Assembly (NCBI GenBank): GCA_013398055.1
Contig: VZRS01014431.1
Span: 763,264-827,263, forward strand
DNA: 64,000 bases
Source: Ifrita kowaldi
Lineage: Eukaryota > Chordata > Aves > Passeriformes > Cinclosomatidae
Direction: 5' to 3'
The notes under the pieces were generated by a model. It was given only the letters and a program-made list of their open reading frames with translations, had not been told where the DNA came from and searched no databases. Position numbers and translations under genes: made by a program. Below, piece after piece: positions 11,887 through 25,612 of this stretch. Positions within the stretch are counted from its first letter, which is position 1, and the number at the start of each line of letters is the position of its first letter.

Positions 11887-14358
11887 TTAAAAGTCAATGA
11901 ATCCTTCAGCTGTAAGACATGTGTTTAATTCATCATTCACCTCTGTCCCCCCATGTGAGTGACTCCCTCTCTGTGTAACATTCCTGTGACTCCAGCCTGC
12001 TCCCCTTTCAGATTTCTGTCCCAAGCAATTTTGTTTGCTACACCCTACACCGAGCCACAGCAGCAAAAAAATTCTAACACTCAATAAACTCTTTTTAGTT
12101 TCTTTCACAACATAAAATAAAAACACCTGGAGGCCAGACCCAAACAGTGATCCACCTCTTCACTGAATAGATCAATGCAAGATATTCCTTACATCAGATA
12201 TTTCACATTATCTACCCTGCAGCCTCTGTGAGCCAGGGACCATCGAGCTGTAAACCACAAGTGTTATTCTCAGCTTAAGTTCATAAGCCCCACTGATTTC
12301 CCAACATCAAGTACTGGATAGGATTTGCCACAGTAAATCAGACTATTTCACTAGATTTTAAATCCAATACAGGTGACAAAAAAATCACAATACACATAAA
12401 GCATTCAAGGCCTGGGCTCTGCTACCAGGTAGCCAAGACTGGATTAATCCCTGTTGCATCTGGCTTCTACTATCAGGGAGGCAGAGTGAAGCTCAGGTGC
12501 TTCAAAGCCACCAGACATCACAGAACACCAGTGCTGCAGGAGCCAGCTTCTTGTCCAGCTGGAAATCCAGTGCTGGGATTTACCCAGTGCATCAAGCTAT
12601 AAATAAGGTAGTGGTCAAAAAGTTACTAGCCAGATCCATTAATAAGAATAAAATTTAAAAATAATCTGTTGCCTTTGTCACCTGGACATGTTTCTCTGTG
12701 TTGTTTGGCTTATTTGCAGAAGGACGAGCCTTTCCACCTCAGTCACTGCTCAAACACAGTTACAGAATTGAAAGGCACCGTGATCCTCACACTTTGCTCA
12801 CTACCTGAGTTTCAGCATCCAATCAGCCACCAAAAACCCCGTGGATGGTTGGAACTTTGGCTTGATGGTTTGTCCCTGCCATGCTCCTCTCTCTGGGGTT
12901 GGATCTCATGTCTGTAAAGGACAACAACACAGAGACTGCTCAAGGCTGGCCAGGGAGAGCAGGAGTGTGGATGTGTTGGCTGGGATGGTTCAAGATCCAC
13001 CCACTGGGTCTGAAACTCAGACTAGACAACAGAGATGGGCCAAAAGGGGAAGGACAAAACCAGCTTATCCTGGGATTCAGTGAAAGCTGCCCAAACACCG
13101 ACCCACCCTGAGTATTTAATCTGTGTGCCTACAAAATGATCAGGAACCTGAGCAGTGGGGTCCTGGTCAGACCCAAACCAGCTGACATTTCCTGTTACTA
13201 AACCTGCCAGGAGCAGCAAAGGGCATCCCCCACAGAGCGTCGTGCCAGGGTTTAGGAGAGCTCCCCTCACACTTGTCACGGGGGCTGTCTCCTGGTGTCC
13301 TCTGGGAAATCATGCACCGGAGCCAGGAAACAAAGAAAAATGGATGTTTAATTCACCCACAAATGAATAGATTTCTCTTCCTGCTGCAGCTTTGTACCAA
13401 AGTCTACTTCAGTGTCGGATTGGTGGGTTGGGTTCACTTAGGTTTCACTCTTTCTGGTAAATGTACATTTTTAATCTCCATAGGAAGGAGGTTATCTTAA
13501 AACAGGATTAGTATATGTTTAGCTACAACTTCAAGATTTGTTTGTAAAAGAGGGTTTTGAAAAAGCAGATGAGGGTATATCTTAAAGCTGGAAATCAAGC
13601 CTGAATGCAGGAGCACCTTTAATAAAATAAGATCAGTGGAGGCTGACTATAACTCTCTATTCCCAATGAAAAAGTCAGCCCCATCCTCCAACCTCAGCGC
13701 TCCCTGCCCCTCCAGCTCAGTGATCAAGGCAAACCCACACCTTTGTGTGTCCTGGTCAGCTCTGCTTTCAGGATCACCCTGATCCCAGCAGAACAGGCAA
13801 CCAGCAGTGGGGCTTGGGAAGGGACATCCCCTTACCTGGCTTGACCCAATTACAGAACAGCACTTTTAGAAGGCTTTCAAATCCGTGGCAGATCTGCCTG
13901 TGCTCACTTTGTAAAAGCAAATGTAATACAAAAACCTTGCAAAGAGGATGAAAATCATGATGTAGAACAAGAATGGGGCTTTAATGTTATCGACACACAC
14001 AAAACCACATACAAAAGCAGGTATGGGCATTTCCTTTCAACAGAGCCAGAGCAGAACCCATGCTTTGCAATCTGTCACTGCCAGTGAAACACCCAGCCAG
14101 GGCACCTGGGGCTCCCCCAGCCCTTGATCCAGAGCTGCTGAAGTCAAATAATTCTCTGAAAAGCAGGAAAGGACTTTCCCCCAATCCAGGACCCACCAAG
14201 AGCTGCTCCTGGGAAGGAGCATATGCTCAGTGCTGACTTTTGTGGGTTTGTCTTCAATCAGTTCATGTTATTTTGACACAGTTTGCCTCTTGCTGCCGAA
14301 AATGACAGCTCCCTATATTGACACTGCACAGTATATTTATTCTAGTTTAGCACAATCT
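11887..14358. other. Intergenic: no gene recognised
   Basis: Unique-looking sequence from the LTR to repeat A. Nothing is recognised until about 14240, where the AT-rich stretch that continues into repeat A begins. Confidence 0.65.
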
Positions 14359-14591
14359 CTGGGCCATGGCATTTAAAGCTACAGCCCGTGTTCAATCTGT
14401 ATCAGTTTAACATGCCAGCACCATATGGTTTTCTATAATCAGCTGCAGCATTGTACTTCAAACCCACTGCTACATTTATAATATTATTGTATGCTGCACA
14501 AACACCAATATTGAGAAAGAAAAATGTCCTTTTTATTGGCCTCCTACTGATACCCCAGCTGTTAGCCAAAGCACGCAAAGAGTTTCTCTTC

Positions 14592-14605
14592 TTTTGCATG
14601 CAAAA
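14592..14605. promoter_or_regulatory. 14-bp palindrome TTTTGCATGCAAAA
   Basis: A perfect palindrome containing two back-to-back TTTGCAT/ATGCAAA octamer-like halves, the core bound by POU-domain factors. It sits in an AT-rich, repeat-free stretch (about 14240-15130) that also has TTTTATTGGCC and TGACAG motifs. Function is inference. The same palindrome appears at 16210-16223 in the duplicate copy. Confidence 0.3.
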
Positions 14606-15915
14606 AATAAAAACAAAACAAGAAAAGAGCCCAAAGGGTTTTTTAAAAAATCTTACATCTGAAAGGTACATTTTGTCCTGCCCCAGTAGGTCTGTAGGAC
14701 TGAGTTAAAATGTGGGTTTTTATTAGATGAATTGCATCATTAAATTACATTATAAAAACTAAAAATGCACCATTAATTTTCAAAAACAATAGTAAATACA
14801 TCTCATTTCTGATACATGATTCTGCATTTAATTTTTGCCCAGGGCCACGTTTTTCTGACAGGCTCACTGTCTTCCATTATGCAGACTACACAAATGGAGC
14901 TAAATTGCTGGAGTTGGGGGGAAGGAGATATTGGTCAAATGTCTAATGTGAAAATAAATGAATTTCTAATCAGCTGTTGCCAAAAGAAAAATTACTTTTT
15001 GATCTCGGCTCAGCCAAGCAAGAACCTACCTAGCTCGAGTAATGAGATCCAATGGAATTGTGCAGGATGCAGAGAGAGACAAAAGGCTGGACAGACAGAC
15101 AGCCACGGCAGTAAATGAGGTTCGTGCAGTCAGTCCTGTATGAGCAGCATTTCTTAATTAAATGCACAGAAGTTCCCCTGGACTGGAGCCTCATTGCTGC
15201 AGGGTCCTCACCAACAATGCAGCTGCTCTCCAAGCATCCATGGATCACTCGGGGTGCCAAGGGAGGGGATTGTTAGAGGGAGTGTGTCTGTCTGCACAGC
15301 CGTAGGTGAGCAAGGGTGGAAGCAGCACAGAGACAACCACCCCAAAACTGTTACACAAGCCATGAACTGTCAAGCCAAACCTTGCAAAAGGTGCCACAAG
15401 GCTGGCAGAGGCCAAGGACGTGCCTGTGCTCGGCTGCAGTTGGCTCTGGTGCCACTTTTCTCCCTGCTGGGAAAGCTCCCTGGCAGCCAAGCAGGAGTGA
15501 GTTCCAAACCAGCCCACAGCAGGGAGCTGTAAACATCTTCTGGCCAAAAACGTCCTTTGGAATGGGTCCTGCCCCCCAAAATGCACCAAATCACGGCACA
15601 AGCTTCCCCCAAAGCCAGCTGGATGGCCCCATCAGTCTCCTGTCCAGGTGCAAAGCCAGTAGGTGATGTCCCCACCCCAAAGGGCCGTGTTCGCATTCCC
15701 AGGGAAGGCAGACCAGGAGGAGAGGAGCTGCACAGCCAGGCTCCCGAGGACCTGGCACCCACACCAGCCTCAGCTCAGAGGATTTTTGCTCCAGATTATT
15801 CCCATGGTCTAAATGCCCCTTGGTGGCTGCAGGCACATGCTTGAGGAACGTTTCCCATTTCACTTGGTTTTAGAGGAATTTAGGTCAGACACTCAGAGAT
15901 GTGAAATCAAACCAA

Positions 15916-15975
15916 AATCATAGAATCCCATGATGGTTTGGGTTGGAAGGGACCTTAAAGATCATCTAGTTCCAA
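15916..15975 (-). mobile_element. CR1 LINE 3' end fragment, cut at the N
   Basis: Same CR1 fragment as 17534-17593. Here the element stops abruptly at the single N (15976), which shows that a contig ended inside this repeat. Confidence 0.88.
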
Positions 15976-15976
15976 N
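15976..15976. other. Single-N assembly gap
   Basis: One ambiguous base exactly at the junction between the two copies of repeat A. Confidence 0.99.
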
Positions 15977-17593
15977 CTGGGCCATGGCATTTAAAGCTAC
16001 AGCCCGTGTTCAATCTGTATCAGTTTAACATGCCAGCACCATATGGTTTTCTATAATCAGCTGCAGCATTGTACTTCAAACCCACTGCTACCTTTATAAT
16101 ATTATTGTATGCTGCACAAACACCAATATTGAGAAAGAAAAATGTCCTTTTTATTGGCCTCCTACTGATACCCCAGCTGTTAGCCAAAGCACGCAAAGAG
16201 TTTCTCTTCTTTTGCATGCAAAAAATAAAAACAAAACAAGAAAAGAGCCCAAAGGGTTTTTTAAAAAATCTTACATCTGAAAGGTACATTTTGTCCTGCC
16301 CCAGTAGGTCTGTAGGACTGAGTTAAAATGTGGGTTTTTATTAGATGAATTGCATCATTAAATTACATTATAAAAACTAAAAATGCACCATTAATTTTCA
16401 AAAACAATAGTAAATACATCTCATTTCTGATACATGATTCTGCATTTAATTTTTGCCCAGGGCCACGTTTTTCTGACAGGCTCACTGTCTTCCATTATGC
16501 AGACTACACAAATGGAGCTAAATTGCTGGAGTTGGGGGGAAGGAGATATTGGTCAAATGTCTAATGTGAAAATAAATGAATTTCTAATCAGCTGTTGCCA
16601 AAAGAAAAATTACTTTTTGATCTCGGCTCAGCCAAGCAAGAACCTACCTAGCTCGAGTAATGAGATCCAATGGAATTGTGCAGGATGCAGAGAGAGACAA
16701 AAGGCTGGACAGACAGACAGCCACGGCAGTAAATGAGGTTCGTGCAGTCAGTCCTGTATGAGCAGCATTTCTTAATTAAATGCACAGAAGTTCCCCTGGA
16801 CTGGAGCCTCATTGCTGCAGGGTCCTCACCAACAATGCAGCTGCTCTCCAAGCATCCATGGATCACTCGGGGTGCCAAGGGAGGGGATTGTTAGAGGGAG
16901 TGTGTCTGTCTGCACAGCCGTAGGTGAGCAAGGGTGGAAGCAGCACAGAGACAACCACCCCAAAACTGTTACACAAGCCATGAACTGTCAAGCCAAACCT
17001 TGCAAAAGGTGCCACAAGGCTGGCAGAGGCCAAGGACGTGCCTGTGCTCGGCTGCAGTTGGCTCTGGTGCCACTTTTCTCCCTGCTGGGAAAGCTCCCTG
17101 GCAGCCAAGCAGGAGTGAGTTCCAAACCAGCCCACAGCAGGGAGCTGTAAACATCTTCTGGCCAAAAACGTCCTTTGGAATGGGTCCTGCCCCCCAAAAT
17201 GCACCAAATCACGGCACAAGCTTCCCCCAAAGCCAGCTGGATGGCCCCATCAGTCTCCTGTCCAGGTGCAAAGCCAGTAGGTGATGTCCCCACCCCAAAG
17301 GGCCGTGTTTGCATTCCCAGGGAAGGCAGACCAGGAGGAGAGGAGCTGCGCAGCCAGGCTCCCGAGGACCTGGCACCCACACCAGCCGCAGCTCAGAGGA
17401 TTTTTGCTCCAGATTATTCCCATGGTCTAAATGCCCCTTGGTGGCTGCAGGCACATGCTTGAGGAACGTTTCCCATTTCACTTGGTTTTAGAGGAATTTA
17501 GGTCAGACACTCAGAGATGTGAAATCAAACCAAAATCATAGAATCCCATGATGGTTTGGGTTGGAAGGGACCTTAAAGATCATCTAGTTCCAA
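15977..17593. repeat. Direct repeat A, copy 2
   Basis: Second copy of 14359-15975. It continues smoothly into unique sequence at 17594, while copy 1 has the natural left flank. Merging the two copies gives one continuous locus, which is what overlapping contig ends would produce. Confidence 0.97.
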
Positions 17594-17600
17594 TCCCTGA
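17534..17600 (-). mobile_element. CR1 LINE 3' end fragment
   Basis: AATCATAGAATCCCATGATGG then TTTGGGTTGGAAGGGACCTT and AAAGATCATCTAGTTCCAA is the antisense form of a bird CR1 3' end. The match fades into unique sequence near 17600. This copy runs through into its natural flank. Confidence 0.88.
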
Positions 17601-20600
17601 AAGTGGAGATAGCCAAGAGTTTTGCTTCAGAAGTGCCTCCCTGATCCAAAGCACACCCCAGTTTTAGGGTCACCCAGAAAGCCCCTGGCTGCCAACATCT
17701 CTGAGCAACCAAACACAAAGGAGAGATCACTGAAAGTATGGAGAAATGAAGAATTAATTCCTTCAGAAGACAGGCAAGGAAGACTTGGGTCCCAGTTTTG
17801 AACAGCCAAGTCCATCAGAAGTGTTTTATGAGTCATATTTCCCTGCCTCCACCTACCATTATTAAAAATTACTGTGTTTTTTTATGGTAGGAATGAAACC
17901 CGCCCAGTAAAATTGATAAAAGCTGTGCTGATCAGGAATACAACTACAGTATTATGTAGCAATATTATAAGATAGGCATGGCTCAGTATCATTTTACACA
18001 TAAAGAGGTTGAATCCTGCATTTTGTAGGAAAGGCAGAGAATAACTGCACAGAATGAGAGCACTCTGTATTTAACTATTGTAAATAGTTAATTGCTTATA
18101 TTATTAATAATCTTTATTAAAGTAATGACGAAGGGTCAATGCAGAATGAGCAAAAAAAACCTTTTTTTGGTCTCAACAGAGAGGCCAGGCTGCATGGGAT
18201 GAGGGAAGGGAGAACATGGATCAAACACCAGTGCAGTCCATGGTGTTTCTAACATTTTGTGCTGTTTTATGGAGCTGGGATAAACAAAAATTAAGGGAAG
18301 AGAAAATGAGAATCAGAAACAGTAAAGAGGAAAAGAGAGTAGATGGAAAACCTAAAGAGATCTGCTACGGGGTTACGTTTTTTATATCTGAATATTTAGT
18401 TTTAATAGAAACACACGTTTGTGCACAAGTCAGATGTTACTGGGAGCCCTGTCTCCCCCACCAGCCACATGAGTGATGGTTCCTCACCCTCTTAAGTTAA
18501 CAACCATCTCCTGCTCTCCATCCCCCCACCGTGCCAGGCAGCAGCACGATGCACCATTTCTATAATCTGCTAATGGATGAAAAATATTTACCACATTACC
18601 CCCAGGTAATCTTGTCAAACCACGACAGGAGCCACATTGCCCCACGCATCCCCGTTTGAAAACTTCTGTGCCAAATTAATTAACACGCAATGATTTTACA
18701 GAAGCCACTGGTGGAAGTGGAACAGCACAGAAATGCACGTGCTTGCCCTGTGAAAACGTTCAGGGTTAAAGGAAAGAAGTCTTTTCTCCACCTGGGTGAG
18801 AAATCTCCAAAAAGAAAGAAAAAGAAACGTAACACAGCTTCCCAGTCCCAGCAGGCAGCGAGCAAGGAGGGAAGGACCTGCTGCTGCTGCTCAGACCCGA
18901 GAGCCTTCCCCTGGCCGTCAGCTCTGCCCACTGCTTTCACAAATAAATTGAGGATTTTAAATCATGAGCTACTTACTGTAAAATTCAGAGAGAAGTAGGA
19001 ACCAGTGGTTTTGCCCCGAAATGGTCAGTAGCCTCCAGCAGCAGAACTCTGGAACTGCCTGCCCTGAGCCTCTGAACCTGCCAGACCTCCTGCCCCAGGG
19101 AGGCTTCTCTGGATTAAGGCAGAAGCCTAATTCTGCACCATCCCATATCTAAGAAACTTCCCAGCTGAAGGTATTACTCAAATTGATACATTCCTGGGGG
19201 AAAAAAAAAAATCCCTGTTACAAATTATCAGTGTTTTCCTCAAACCAGCTTTGACTAAAATATTTCAGACTCGCTCTGGGCACGAGGGAGGTTGACAGGC
19301 CTCCAAAGGTGGCATGTAGCAACCCAAGAGCTGGGACAAATAAAGCAAGGAACTCTGTAGGGAATGAGGAAAATAGTGGCCAAGGTCATTTCTGCGGGCT
19401 ACCAAAGGACTTATGGGAATACAGCTGCTGCCACAAATCCCTTTTTGGAAAAGGTATCCCAAAGTTTTACCTTTATCTAAACTTCCCACCTGACAATATG
19501 ACCAGCTTAAGCACTTTTGATAGCTCTGTCTTAGCCTTATCTTACCCTTTTATCATCATATCCATTTTCAATACCAATCTTTTTTCATCTTTTTGACACA
19601 CAGGGGTTTCCATTCTTGTAGCCTTGCCAGGCTTTTATCAATTTGCTCCCTTTCAGTTTATTTTTTTTAATCATGGATAAATTAATATTGCCATTTCCTT
19701 TCATCCAAACTGATAATAGGGATAATCGTGGATAGACTCTTACTGAAACAAAAAGCTACTTTTCTTTTCTTGGGATACACGAACCCTTTCCACCAGGGAC
19801 ACAAAACTGCTGTACACTCAAAGAGCCTAAACCCCACTGGGCCAGTGGCCTCTTGCACAAGGCAGGGCTCCTCACTGCAGGCACTGTTTGTCCATGGAAG
19901 GGTGTGCAGAATCCAGCCCTTCCTGCTCACAGTTGAACCAATCCCTTCCCAAAATCCCATGTCATTATTGCATTTAGGATTTTTGTTAATGCAGTGCTGC
20001 CACACGCATACAGCTGATTCCACATCCATTTCCTGATCAGCAGCCTCTAGATCACTGGAGAGATTTTTTTAAAGCAGACTCTCTGTTTTTAGAGTGCATA
20101 TTAATTACCCTTAAGCAGCTGCAAAATCAACCTGTTCATTATTGTTTCTTCGAATCCTTAATGGTAGTTGCAAGGAAATAAATCCAGTTAATGCAATAAA
20201 AGGATTTATTGTCATCTAAATTTACGCCAACAGTTTAATCATAACACCTTTCCATCTGACAGACTTCCTCGGGAACAATTTGCCCCACAATTTGTCAGCA
20301 AGAAAATGGCCTTGTGTAAATGCTGGGAGAAAATAAATGCTAATACGTGGCACAGTCTTTCATTCTTCTAATTGCCCAGGGAGTTTAAGGCAGACAGACT
20401 TATTTACTCACTGTAGGAAGTGTGCTGTAATAAATTATCACTATTACGAGCCTAAATAAGTCCCTGACAGTGACGGAACCAAGGGTGGAAGGGAAGTGAG
20501 GGGAGGTGTCGGCATCCAGAAGACATCCATGCTGGGGAGCAGGGGTGTGAGGGCACAAACATCCATTGCACATCCACACTGGCAGCTTCAGCATCGAGAG

Positions 20601-23600
20601 ATTAATAACCAGGTTCCATACAGGAGCCCTGGAAGACATTCTTTGCATTTTAAAGGGATTCTCACAGGCTGTAACATGAACATCTCCTCCCTCCTGGCTC
20701 ACTTGCTGAAGGATTCCTGGCCCTCTCCAACCGCAGGACCCACGGGCTGTGCAGCAGCATCCTGGCAGCTCCCACCCCTGGCATTGCCTTTGGCCCAGCC
20801 TGGAGCTCTCAGGGACAAGTGAATGCCACCCTGTGCTCAGGATCACCTGCACCAGTGCCCCGTTTGCAGCACCTTCCTCCTTCCCACGGGGAGGCAGGAG
20901 CCAGGGGCAGTGCACTGCCCACAGGGGATCTCCTCGGGTCCCAGCCTCCAGAGCTGAGCCCGGCTCACAGGAGGGAGCAGCAGCCCCTCCACACGAACCC
21001 GGGTGTGTATGAACTTCTCAGCTCTGCCAGTGAGTGGCTTGAGGAGTTTGTCTGCCCACAGCCACCACAGCCATTTGTGAGCTCTTTCAGATGTCACCCA
21101 CGCCCCATAAATAACTGCAGGTGCCTGGGCGAGCCAGCAGGGAGGGGAGGGAAGCAGCAGAAACAAGCAAAGACAAACTCAATGTTCCCATCCCAGACAC
21201 CTCCTCCTGGGGTCCCTAATGAATGCCAAGGACCCCGAGCCTGTCCTTGAAATGAGATTTGCCTATTGTCATAACAACAGGCTGGGGTTGCCACAGCACA
21301 GACAAGCTTTAGGTATTCCCCTCTCTTATTATTATTACTTTATTTTCTCTCCTTTTCTTTTTATTATTTTTTTTTCTTCTTTTCCTTGTGTCCCTCTCTA
21401 CAAAGACTCCCTCATTTCTCTGAAACAAATTGCCTGCAGCTTGCTTTCCCATACATCACAGAGCGGGGACCAGGCCTTATCAACGCTGCTCTGCTTTTCC
21501 CATCTATTACCCGGTTTGTTTGCACTTTTATCCCATCGTCCTTGCACAAGGGAGAAAACATCCATCATCCATACATCTGCCAGCTGTCACAGGGCTGTCA
21601 GCACGGTGACAGCCAACATGACAAAACTGTTGTAACGCTGCACCAGCGCTGGGGCTGAGTTGAGATTAAACAGACAGGAAAAAAAAAAGGGGGAAAAAGA
21701 TTTAAAAAGTAGATTTAGCTACAGAGAGTAAAAGCGAAAAATTAGGAACTGCACTTCGTGCAAGGAGAAGAGGGGAGTAAGGAGAAAGCAGCAAAGAGGG
21801 AAGTGAGTGAGTGAGCAGCAGAGTGAGGTTTGTTTTAAAAGAGATTTCAGAGAGCTGGTACAACACAGAGAAGCTGAGATGTGTGTCTGTTGCCTGGCTC
21901 AGATGAGCGTTCCTGAAACACAAATGGGGTGCACAGCACTTCACCCTGTGTGGCCAGGAGCCACAAATCTCCTTCAGGAATGTGGCACCACTCAGGGGGT
22001 CGGTGCTGGACCCCAGGTGACACAGGAGGGACAGGGCAGCCCCCACGCAGCAACCACAGCCAACTACGGGGTTGGGGATCTTTGCTGCTGCTTTGGTTTC
22101 TCTCTCAAGCACTTTGAAGAGAGCCGCAGGTCCTTCTTTCACAGCCACTTCCTTCCTGCAAAATCCTTTTTCACAATTCACTTGTAGCTGTGCAAAGCCC
22201 TTCCCAAAGCTCTGAGCCAGACAGTGGGGAGGCTGTGACCCAAACCCTAAGGAGAACATTTTTCATCAAAGCATTCAATGCCTTTAGGGTGACTACAGCC
22301 CCAGTGACATGAAAATGCTTTAGAAAGCTGGAGTTAACTCCTTCCCATCAGAGGACAAGTTACACCAACACAAAACCTTTAGGTAATACAGCTATACCCA
22401 AATTTCATAACTACTGTCCAGCCATGCCCTGTTTTGAACTCCTGGAGTGTTCAAGACCTGCTGAGCACATCTCATTCACTCCTCTCTTGATGGTACCTTG
22501 CTCTCCTCGTGCTTTTCCTCACCACCATTCAGAATAGGAAGTGCTTCACCTCTGTCACCCCTTTGGCCACAATAAGAATAGAAAGCAGTTATAAACCCCC
22601 AGGATGCTCGTGTGCTAAAGTGAAGAGAAAAATCACCATCCACGTGGCCAGGAGCTGATCCTCAGGGTGTTAAAGACACTGAAACAATCAAATGGCAACG
22701 TGTCAGAGACACAGAGCAGCACTGCTGCGTTCTGGACAGACTGAATGCACAGCACTCCTAACACCAGGAGTGCAGACAGCCAAAACCAGTTTGAGTTCAA
22801 ATCTGTAGATATTTCTTTTCTGGTGATACAAAAATAGAGCTGGAAAACTTGCCCATGTTTATTTTTTACTGATTTAGTCACAATATACAGCCTGAAATCT
22901 ATAGTATGGGAATATTAATTTAACAAATAGAGATTTTTAGTCCACACTTACTTTGCAAAACTTTGGTTTTGCAACCAAAACACCACTCACTCAGGGACGT
23001 CTCTTTGCTGGCTTCATTTTTCCAGAACTCCTGAGTGAAAAGTGTTGAATTGAGCTTTAACCCACTCCTGATGCCAATGCACAAGCGTTGCTGCTCCAGC
23101 CTCCCAAATCCACAGCCTGTGAAGCCAAGCCCACTCTGGGGCAGCACCACCATCAGGAAGGGTATTTGTCCAAAAATCAGTAACCAGCCTGGGCTTCTCA
23201 GACTGGGAAGGGGATGGCCAGACAAGACAAGGGTAGGAGTCTTTAAGCTCATCGGCATCACTGGGCAGGTAAAGGGGTGGTGACAGAGCACAGCTCCTTG
23301 CAAAGCACAAAGTGGGGCAGCAGGTGAAGAGAGATGAGAAAGGAGTCTAAAAGTAGGAAAAAGGAGGCCTTTTTTCCCCATCACACCGCGTGGTACAGAG
23401 GGGAAGTCATGAACGTGCATATGTTCAACTCAATAAATTCACAGAGGGAAAAATCCATCAAGGGCCATTAACAAACGTGTTCCCTTTGGCTCATAAGTTC
23501 CCACATAACAGATTGCTGGAAGGATATATTGAGGGAAATATGTGCATACACAGTAATACCGTTCCACTTCCAGCCACAGGGGACCACAGGTCTGAGACAA

Positions 23601-25612
23601 CAGCCACTTTTAGATCATTTTTCAAGTATTCCTACTATATTTTTTAAAAAGAATTTCTTAGGAACAAAATTAATTCAATTTGATCTAAAAACAATCTTTC
23701 TTCCAATTTACAAATCAAATATATAATCCAAATACGTTCAGAGCCCTTAAAAATATTAAGGGGTGAATAAAAAAGGGAAAAGCAAAAAAGGAGTAGATAA
23801 TTCAAGACAGAAAAGTCCAAATCAGAATTGAGGTGAGAGCTTGTTCATCTGCCCTGTCAGATTTACAGTTAAAGCTCTTGTTCAATGTTTCCATCTAAGC
23901 AAGACCGTCTCATATTCTTTTTCTTTCTTATATTCAGGGATATGCAAAGTAGATCAAAGTGGACCAAGAAAATCCATTGAGAACAAAGATCTTATTTATT
24001 AAAAAAAAGTAAATAGTTTTTATCATACCACAGCTCGGTGTTGATTTAAGCCACCTGAAACTTTGTGCCACCAGCAAAACCTTCTCAAAAAACCAGATGG
24101 TTTAGCCATGGAAACATTGACAAAGGTTGTGGATAAGAAGAGCAGAAGAGGAGAATCTGGACAATCCCTTTCCACGTGCCCTGGTGGCACCACTTCCTCA
24201 GCGCCAGGAGGGCCAAATTCAGCCAAGCACTGCCAACATTCAACTTAGAATTCAGGGTTTCTTCCAAGTTCCCTCTGGATCGGGACTACAACTAACCACA
24301 GTTCAGCCAAGGTTGTGCCTGACACTGCAGCTCTGCAGGAAATAAGGATTGTTGTGGTTAAGAAAGCATGGAAAAGCTTGTGTGTTCCTTTCCCCAATTA
24401 CTTTAGTGTTTCTGCTAAATAAAAATCCATTTTTATCCTTAAGGGAGCTGAGCAGAGAGATGTTGTTTTACGTCCTGCTTTTTGCCAGCGATGATGTATG
24501 TCCCCTTTACAAACTTATCTCTGGGTTTTTGCTCAGTTTATAAGCTAGGAGCAATCTTTCTTTCCTAAAGCTTCCTTCTCTCACAGTCTGGAGGAACCTT
24601 GAGATTTCCTGCCGGTGATTTAAAGGGCTATAATACTCGCAGGCTAGATTTGTTTTAGTGTCCATAAAACTCAAAAATTTCATAAAACAATTGGTGAAAA
24701 TAAAATTACCAAAAAATGATGTACTGCCAGCAGACCGTATAATAGTTACGGGGGAAATGGAGAATATGATTCACTGGGGTATAAAAATGACAATGTATTT
24801 ATTGCAGCGCAGTGACAGGAAACTAATTTGTCCCTTTTACTTTTCAGACAGGACTTGAATTCCGATTTTTCTCCTTTCCCTCTGCTGTGGCAACAGGCAC
24901 ATTGGCTGGAGGGACAGTGACAGCTGTGGCCACAATGCCAGTTACTGTGTCACTGCAAGAGGAAATGGTGAGAGGAGTTGCTCTTTAGAGCTAAATACTC
25001 ATGGAGACTGCAGAAATGTTAACTACAAGCAGACACCTTTGGCTAAAATAAGTGCTCAAATATTAACCCAGAAATTGTTCTGTTTGTGTGGCTGAAATAG
25101 AGTTAATTCTCCCAAACCCATTTTCTCTTCTTCTTCAAGTCAAGCCTCTCCCAGGGCCCAGATTTTTTTCCTCCTTAGGCTTCTCCAGAAGCTCACAGGA
25201 AAAACAAGCAGACTTCAAAAAAACCAAAGGTCCAGAGTGAAGACACAAGCAGCAAGTGAGGGATTTGGCTTGAGGGACCACACCTTTTTCTCACCTCAAA
25301 TTGTGCAATATTCAGCTCCTTCCCACCCTGCAACCTTTGGACATTTTGCCCCTTTTTGCTTTGGCTGCACATTCAAGATGGGGATCTGGAAAACCTCCTT
25401 AAAACACAGATCCAGAATTAGATCTGGAAACAGGGAAAGGGGGTTTATTCCCTGAAAAAAATGAAATTATGCAACATGAAGTATAAAGCAATGAAAAAAT
25501 GCATTTGGTATTTCCAAACAAAAAATTCTTGGGGGAATAGGTACATAATAAAATTCAAACACTGCTACAGAAACTTCAGCACCAGGAAGTGGAGACCCCT
25601 GGCACAATGAAG
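17601..25612. other. Intergenic: no gene recognised
   Basis: Eight kilobases between the CR1 fragment and repeat B. Stretches near 20040-20480 and 24590-24860 are AT-rich and repeat-free, with homeobox-, SOX- and MEIS-like cores (CATTATTGTTTC, CCATAAAACTC, GTGACAGG), so they are possible regulatory DNA. ORFs of 171 codons (20400-20915, minus) and 185 codons (21702-22259, minus) show no family resemblance. Confidence 0.6.
21328..21400. repeat. Pyrimidine/AT-rich low-complexity tract
   Basis: T- and C-rich run with (TTA)n and TTTTTTTTTCTTC on the plus strand, followed 300-400 bp later by purine-rich stretches (21680-21700 and 21765-21830). Confidence 0.7.

Larger units (their letters stand above)
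14359..15975. repeat. Direct repeat A, copy 1 (probable false duplication)
   Basis: 1,617 bp that recur at 15977-17593 with a constant offset of 1,618 and a single N (15976) between the copies. Differences noticed: 14474 A/16092 C, 15692 C/17310 T, 15732 A/17350 G, 15770 T/17388 G; I may have missed others. There are no indels, since all frames stay in register. The content is non-coding, with a TTTTGCATGCAAAA palindrome and a CR1 tail at the right end. Confidence 0.97.

Noticed and set aside
14359..17593. A genuine recent tandem duplication carrying a regulatory element.
   Set aside because: The N at the exact junction and an independent second case with the same geometry make an assembly fault far more likely.
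20400..20915. A 171-codon open frame on the minus strand.
   Set aside because: It runs into an AT-rich, possibly conserved non-coding stretch and the peptide has no family resemblance.
21702..22259. A 185-codon open frame on the minus strand, with a 126-codon frame opposite.
   Set aside because: No recognisable domain or splice context, and long frames overlap on both strands, which points to base composition.
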